Assembly: GCA_021773015.1 (NCBI GenBank)
Contig: JAJFKW010000002.1
Location: 186,001-250,000 of the forward strand
Length of the DNA: 64,000 nt
Source: Woeseia sp.
Lineage (GTDB): Bacteria; Pseudomonadota; Gammaproteobacteria; Steroidobacterales; Woeseiaceae
Direction: 5' to 3'
Positions 60,652 through 64,000 of this stretch are shown piece after piece; the stretch's first letter is position 1; each line of letters opens with the position of its first letter. Made by a program: the position numbers and the translations under genes. The notes beneath the pieces are model-generated. The model was not told the origin of the DNA and did no database searches. It worked only from the letters and a program-made list of their open reading frames with translations.

Positions 60652-61179
60652 CTAGGCTCTTTTCAGGAACTTGGTGATGCTGGAGCCAAGCTTCATTAGT
60701 TTTTGCAGTGTCTTAGTTGGGACTGCTTGAATTTCGTCGTACCACTCGGTGGTGTTAGAGACGAATTTCAACATGTTGTGAATTCGGTCTTTCGTAACCT
60801 TGTCGGTATTGTCCTCTGAATCGACTTGCGCAGCGCATTTTTGCAACATTAATAACGTTGGATTGAGTTCGCGTTGTTTCCTTTGTTCCATGATGACGCG
60901 AAAGATGTCCCAAACATCGCATAGCGACTCGAAGTAGTCGCGCCGATCACCGAGTACATGCGTCATGCGTACGAGACCGTAACTCTGTAGCTCGCGAATA
61001 CTTGTACTTACGTTTGATCGCGCGACCGACAATGCTTCCACAATCTCGTCAGCGCGTAACGGCTCCGGCGACAAATAGAGCAGGGCATGAATCTGTGCGA
61101 CGGTTCGGTTGGTTCCCCAACGTGTGCCCATCTCACCCCAATGCAACACGTAGTTTTCGACGGCAGGAGATAGTTTCAT
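60652..61179 (-). CDS. GbsR/MarR-family transcriptional regulator
   Basis: 175 residues. The HTH is LSPEPLRADEIVEALSVARSNVSTSIRELQSYGLVRM, followed by the wing GDRRDYFESLCDVW and a long helical C-terminus. It resembles GbsR-like MarR regulators. A perfect 20-bp palindrome lies 14 bases upstream of the start, with another half-site further on; autoregulation and control of the DCC gene downstream are expected. Confidence 0.87.
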   Translation of the reverse strand: MKLSPAVENYVLHWGEMGTRWGTNRTVAQIHALLYLSPEPLRADEIVEALSVARSNVSTSIRELQSYGLVRMTHVLGDRRDYFESLCDVWDIFRVIMEQRKQRELNPTLLMLQKCAAQVDSEDNTDKVTKDRIHNMLKFVSNTTEWYDEIQAVPTKTLQKLMKLGSSITKFLKRA

Positions 61180-61193
61180 CTGTGAGTTCTTTA

Positions 61194-61248
61194 ATTTCTG
61201 TCAAAACAGAAATCTAAATAATTACAGCAGATTTGTCAATATTTCTGT
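61194..61248. promoter_or_regulatory. GbsR operator region
   Basis: ATTTCTGT-CAAA-ACAGAAAT (61194-61213) is a perfect dyad of 8-bp arms, and ATTTCTGT recurs at 61241-61248 with a weak inverted partner (CAGATTTG). The first palindrome is 14 bases upstream of the GbsR ATG. Confidence 0.75.
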
Positions 61249-61273
61249 GACTGGCGCCAAGCCGGGCTGCGCG

Positions 61274-62248
61274 TTAGCGTTCGGGCGTGTTTGCAATGGC
61301 AATTGCGCGCAGCGGCGCTGGCAGTCCTTCAATCGTCAGTCGAGGATCATCAGGGTCGAGCGCCTCGCGAAGTGATTCGAACGACATCCATTGAGTTGTA
61401 CGTTGTTCATTAGTTGTCGTCGGTGTTTCGTCGACAATCCTGATATTTTCGAATCCTGTGTCATCCAACCAGCTACACAATTGTGAAGCTGTCGGTAAGT
61501 GCCAAACATTACGCATGCGAGCGTAGCGTTGCTCCGGGACGAGAATTTTTGTGTCGTTGCCCGGAATGATTAACGTCTCAACGATCAATTCGCCGCCTGG
61601 ACGCAATGTTGTAAAAAGTTTCCCCAAATGCTCGGTCGGATTACGCTGATGATAAAGAACCCCCATGGAAAAAGATGAATCAAAAAGAGGCGGATTTGCG
61701 GGCATGTCGTCTAGGCGTATTGGCAAAACGTGTGCTTGTGGCGCTTCCAAAAATCGTGTGATGGCATGGAACTGCACAGCAAACAAGAGACTCGGGTCCA
61801 CGCCTATCGCCAGTTTTGCTCCGTCGGCAAGCATTGCAAGCATGTAATAGCCGTTTCCGCAGCCGACATCGAGAACTCTGCGGCCGGATAGGGACGATAC
61901 TGATCGCCTAATTCGCTCCCATTTCAGGTTGGATCGCCACTCACTATCGACAAAGATGTCGTCGATTTGGAACGGCCCTTTTCTCCAAGGTGCGAGTGTA
62001 AATAAAGCTTGCCGAACGTTTTCGCAGTCCTCGATTCCCAGGTTTGGTCGAACCGTTATTACACCATCGCAAAATCGCAGCGGTCCGTGGAAATTGCCCG
62101 GCAACTCGGACAGTGTTTTTTTCCATCGTGGAAGATCGCCATGAGCAGAATCCAAGATTCTTCTTGCACATTTGTTGAGCACAACGTCGACCCATTCCGT
62201 CGTGCCGTACGCCGATAGCTCGCGGTGTAGGCGCTCCAATTCAAGCAT
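61274..62248 (-). CDS. cmoB: tRNA U34 carboxymethyltransferase
   Basis: 324 residues from the ATG at 62248, which gives the family's usual length (about 323); the longer frame adds 16 residues. Motifs include WRSNLKWERI, the SAM site VLDVGCGNGYYMLAM, SFSMGVLYHQRNPTEHLGKL and the later GELIVETLIIPG. CmoB transfers a carboxymethyl group from Cx-SAM to 5-hydroxyuridine at tRNA position 34. It follows cmoA by two bases, as usual. Confidence 0.95.
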   Translation of the reverse strand: MLELERLHRELSAYGTTEWVDVVLNKCARRILDSAHGDLPRWKKTLSELPGNFHGPLRFCDGVITVRPNLGIEDCENVRQALFTLAPWRKGPFQIDDIFVDSEWRSNLKWERIRRSVSSLSGRRVLDVGCGNGYYMLAMLADGAKLAIGVDPSLLFAVQFHAITRFLEAPQAHVLPIRLDDMPANPPLFDSSFSMGVLYHQRNPTEHLGKLFTTLRPGGELIVETLIIPGNDTKILVPEQRYARMRNVWHLPTASQLCSWLDDTGFENIRIVDETPTTTNEQRTTQWMSFESLREALDPDDPRLTIEGLPAPLRAIAIANTPER

Positions 62249-62250
62249 AG

Positions 62251-62979
62251 TTAACGAATCGCAAGTATGGATACGAAATTTAATTCGCGAAGCCACACAG
62301 CAGTATGACGAAAACCTGCTTTAAGTAGCCGCTTCGTATGCGCGTCAACGGTTTCTGGAACTAGCACGTTCTCAAGTGCATTTCGCTTGTTGCTAATTTC
62401 GAGATCGCTATATGCATTTGCCCGCTTGAAATCATGATGCAGGGCTACCAGTGTCTCTTCTATTCGTGAATCGTCATGAACTACTTTTTCCGACAAGACA
62501 AATACACCGCCTTCAATCATGCCGGCGGCAACTTTCTCAATCATTGCTTGCCGTTCGGCGAGCGGCAAAAATTGCAACGTATAGTTCATCACTATCATTG
62601 ATGCGTTATCGATACCAATATCCTGAATGTTCCCGTCAACAAGCGCTGTATCGCATTGATTGGATGAGACTGTTTGTATGACATTTTTGCAGCGTCGTAT
62701 CATCGCTGAAGAATTATCTACGGCAATAATCTGCACGCCTGCTACGGCGATACTTTGCAACATCGCCACAGTTGCGGCGCCAAGCGAGCAACCCAGGTCA
62801 TAACAGCGCGAGTGAGGAACCACGTAACGGCTCGCGAGTGAACCGATTGCTTGAATAGTGGTCGCATATCCAGGGATTGATCGGCTTAGCATGTCGGGAA
62901 AAACATCCGCTACTTTGTCATCGAATCGGAACGAACCTGGGCCGGGTGAACCGGTCGTGTATATTTTGTCTTTTGGCAT
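62251..62979 (-). CDS. cmoA: Carboxy-S-adenosyl-L-methionine synthase
   Basis: 242 residues. Motifs: FRFDDKVADVFPDMLSRSIPGY at the start, CYDLGCSLGAATVAML for the SAM site, MNYTLQFLPL and EKVVHDD. CmoA makes the Cx-SAM used by CmoB, from SAM and prephenate. Adjacent to cmoB, as in other gammaproteobacteria. Confidence 0.96.
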   Translation of the reverse strand: MPKDKIYTTGSPGPGSFRFDDKVADVFPDMLSRSIPGYATTIQAIGSLASRYVVPHSRCYDLGCSLGAATVAMLQSIAVAGVQIIAVDNSSAMIRRCKNVIQTVSSNQCDTALVDGNIQDIGIDNASMIVMNYTLQFLPLAERQAMIEKVAAGMIEGGVFVLSEKVVHDDSRIEETLVALHHDFKRANAYSDLEISNKRNALENVLVPETVDAHTKRLLKAGFRHTAVWLRELNFVSILAIR

Positions 62980-63150
62980 TGGGGACTGGCTGGCAAGTCG
63001 TTGACGGCTAATTGTAATCGGGCAACGCGCGACAACCTAATGCGCAAATATGGTGCTGCAGTGAAATACCCGCGAATCACACCGGTTTTTCGTTGCAACT
63101 TGGAGATGTGGGACAATAGGCAAGTATCCCGATTAGGTAACGGATGACGA

Positions 63151-63660
63151 ATGAACAAGCTAAGCCGACAGTTCCATCAAGAATTAGGTATTCCGCACGA
63201 TTATGCGCTTGAGCGAAATCTCCCAGAGTTTGCGGAGGCGATCGAACTCGTCGAAGTTGGCCCGAATCTCGTGGGCAAAATGCAGCGACTTAGCCCGCGA
63301 GCTGCTGCGAGTTGGCAAAAAATGTTGGAGGCGGCCGCAGGAGACGGCATTCGACTGTTGATCGTGTCCGGTTTTCGCAGCATTGAGTACCAGGCAGAAT
63401 TGCTTCGCGCCAAGCTATCTGCGGGACTGAGCATCGAGAAAATTCTGCAGGTGAGTGCGGCGCCAGGCTACAGTCAGCACCACACAGGTGACGCTATAGA
63501 TATAGCGACGCCAGGTTCACGGCCGTTGACCGAGGAATTCGAATCGTCCGAGGCCTTCGAGTGGCTACAGAAAGATGCAAATAACTATGGTTTTTCAATG
63601 AGTTACCCTAGGGACAATGTCCACGGCATTATCTACGAGCCTTGGCATTGGTCACTTTGA
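63151..63660 (+). CDS. VanY-type D-alanyl-D-alanine carboxypeptidase (M15B)
   Basis: 169 residues. The M15B zinc motif is SQHHTGDAIDIA (His and Asp ligands) with EPWHWS near the C-terminus (second His and catalytic Glu). The family trims stem peptides of peptidoglycan or peptides from them. No signal peptide or membrane segment is seen, unlike VanY itself, so a cytoplasmic recycling role (like LdcB-type or carboxypeptidases in muropeptide recycling) or non-classical export is possible. Confidence 0.87.
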   Translation: MNKLSRQFHQELGIPHDYALERNLPEFAEAIELVEVGPNLVGKMQRLSPRAAASWQKMLEAAAGDGIRLLIVSGFRSIEYQAELLRAKLSAGLSIEKILQVSAAPGYSQHHTGDAIDIATPGSRPLTEEFESSEAFEWLQKDANNYGFSMSYPRDNVHGIIYEPWHWSL

Positions 63661-63732
63661 CCGGTTTTGGGGGCGACGCAGACCCGCATTTTTTTGGCAA
63701 CACAGAAAAACAATATTTCAATGGCTTATGTG

Positions 63733-63761
63733 TTGACAGCCGCCCAGGACGATTAGACAAT
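63733..63761 (+). promoter_or_regulatory. Probable promoter of tRNA-Tyr
   Basis: TTGACA (63733-63738) and GACAAT (63756-63761), 17 bases apart, 17 bases before the mature tRNA start. Confidence 0.6.
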
Positions 63762-63778
63762 AGCCGGCTTGTGTCCGC

Positions 63779-63863
63779 GGAGGGGTACTCAAGCGGTCAA
63801 CGAGGGCAGACTGTAAATCTGCTGGCTATGCCTACGTAGGTTCGAATCCTACCCCCTCCACCA
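63779..63863 (+). tRNA. tRNA-Tyr (anticodon GTA), CCA encoded
   Basis: The 85-base gene starts GGAGGGG and ends CCCCTCC-A-CCA. The acceptor stem pairs perfectly; the anticodon stem-loop is GCAGA-CTGTAAA-TCTGC with GTA at 63813-63815; the variable arm is long (class II), as in bacterial Tyr tRNAs; and the T-arm GTAGG-TTCGAAT-CCTAC is regular. A promoter lies just upstream. The remaining 137 bases to the window edge show no further tRNA or gene; in many gammaproteobacteria other tRNAs and tuf follow. Confidence 0.97.
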
Positions 63864-64000
63864 GATTTGAAATTAGACGGTGGCTGGTGGACCAGAGTAT
63901 ATCAGCAAACGCTGCTGGCTTTGATCTTCCACTTGAGGGCAGGATTAGATTCCGCGGAATGCAGTCTGATTTGCTGCAGGTTAGCCAGGTTGGGGCTGCC

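Noticed and set aside
63864-64000. Further tRNAs after tRNA-Tyr
   Set aside because: No cloverleaf, CCA or T-arm found in the remaining bases.

Overview
The window looks like chromosomal DNA of a free-living, probably aquatic, aerobic gammaproteobacterium. The evidence is the company of genes: cmoA/cmoB, an OxyR with the GHCLRD disulfide loop, SecB, a TonB-dependent receptor, a split bioA-bioD-bioF operon, bactofilins, a GlyGly-CTERM protein and many lipoproteins. I cannot place it more precisely from sequence alone. No insertion sequence, prophage, CRISPR array or rRNA was seen; one tRNA (Tyr) lies at the right end.

Region 1 (1-14106) is a chitin / N-acetylglucosamine island. It holds the end of nagA, then a BadF-type GlcNAc kinase and a sodium:solute symporter on the minus strand. 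Divergent from these is a plus-strand operon: a large TonB-dependent receptor, a TPR-sulfotransferase, an Asp/Asn beta-hydroxylase-like oxygenase, a SecB paralogue, a GH20 hexosaminidase lipoprotein and an FG-GAP/UnbV lipoprotein. Three copies of the palindrome ACAACGTTGT, typical of LacI-family operators, sit in the divergent control region. The sulfotransferase / oxygenase / SecB trio lacks export signals and sits directly behind the receptor gene. It is the most interesting candidate for an undescribed system, perhaps modification and escort of the receptor before export.

Region 2 (14107-38774) is mostly small, loosely connected genes: membrane proteins with small regulators, a START protein, a saccharopine-dehydrogenase-like enzyme, hydrolases, an ankyrin protein, a GST, a six-helix ABC-like membrane protein behind a promoter-sORF-terminator leader, an orphan ExbD, MAPEG, YHS plus TetR, a uracil-DNA glycosylase, a peroxiredoxin lipoprotein, an XRE/membrane pair, YkgJ, GNAT, a GntR-linked lipoprotein with an HEGRH zinc motif, and an M28 peptidase. 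Several regulators have clear palindromic operators at their own promoters.

Region 3 (38775-49762) holds DUF1993, two tandem bactofilins, an EF-hand lipoprotein, a NUDIX hydrolase, a methyltransferase, a periplasmic parvulin, oxyR divergent from a peroxiredoxin-glutaredoxin fusion, gabD, and an alkylation-repair pair (Ada/AlkA fusion plus Ogt).

Region 4 (49763-64000) holds the biotin operon headed by an MDR oxidoreductase, cupin proteins, a flavin-binding PNPOx-like protein, an OPT-family peptide transporter behind a terminator-containing leader, two unknown exported proteins, a GbsR/DCC pair, cmoA-cmoB, a VanY-type carboxypeptidase and tRNA-Tyr. Gene starts were moved from the longest reading frame whenever a ribosome binding site, signal peptide or family N-terminus argued for it; these choices are stated per entry.
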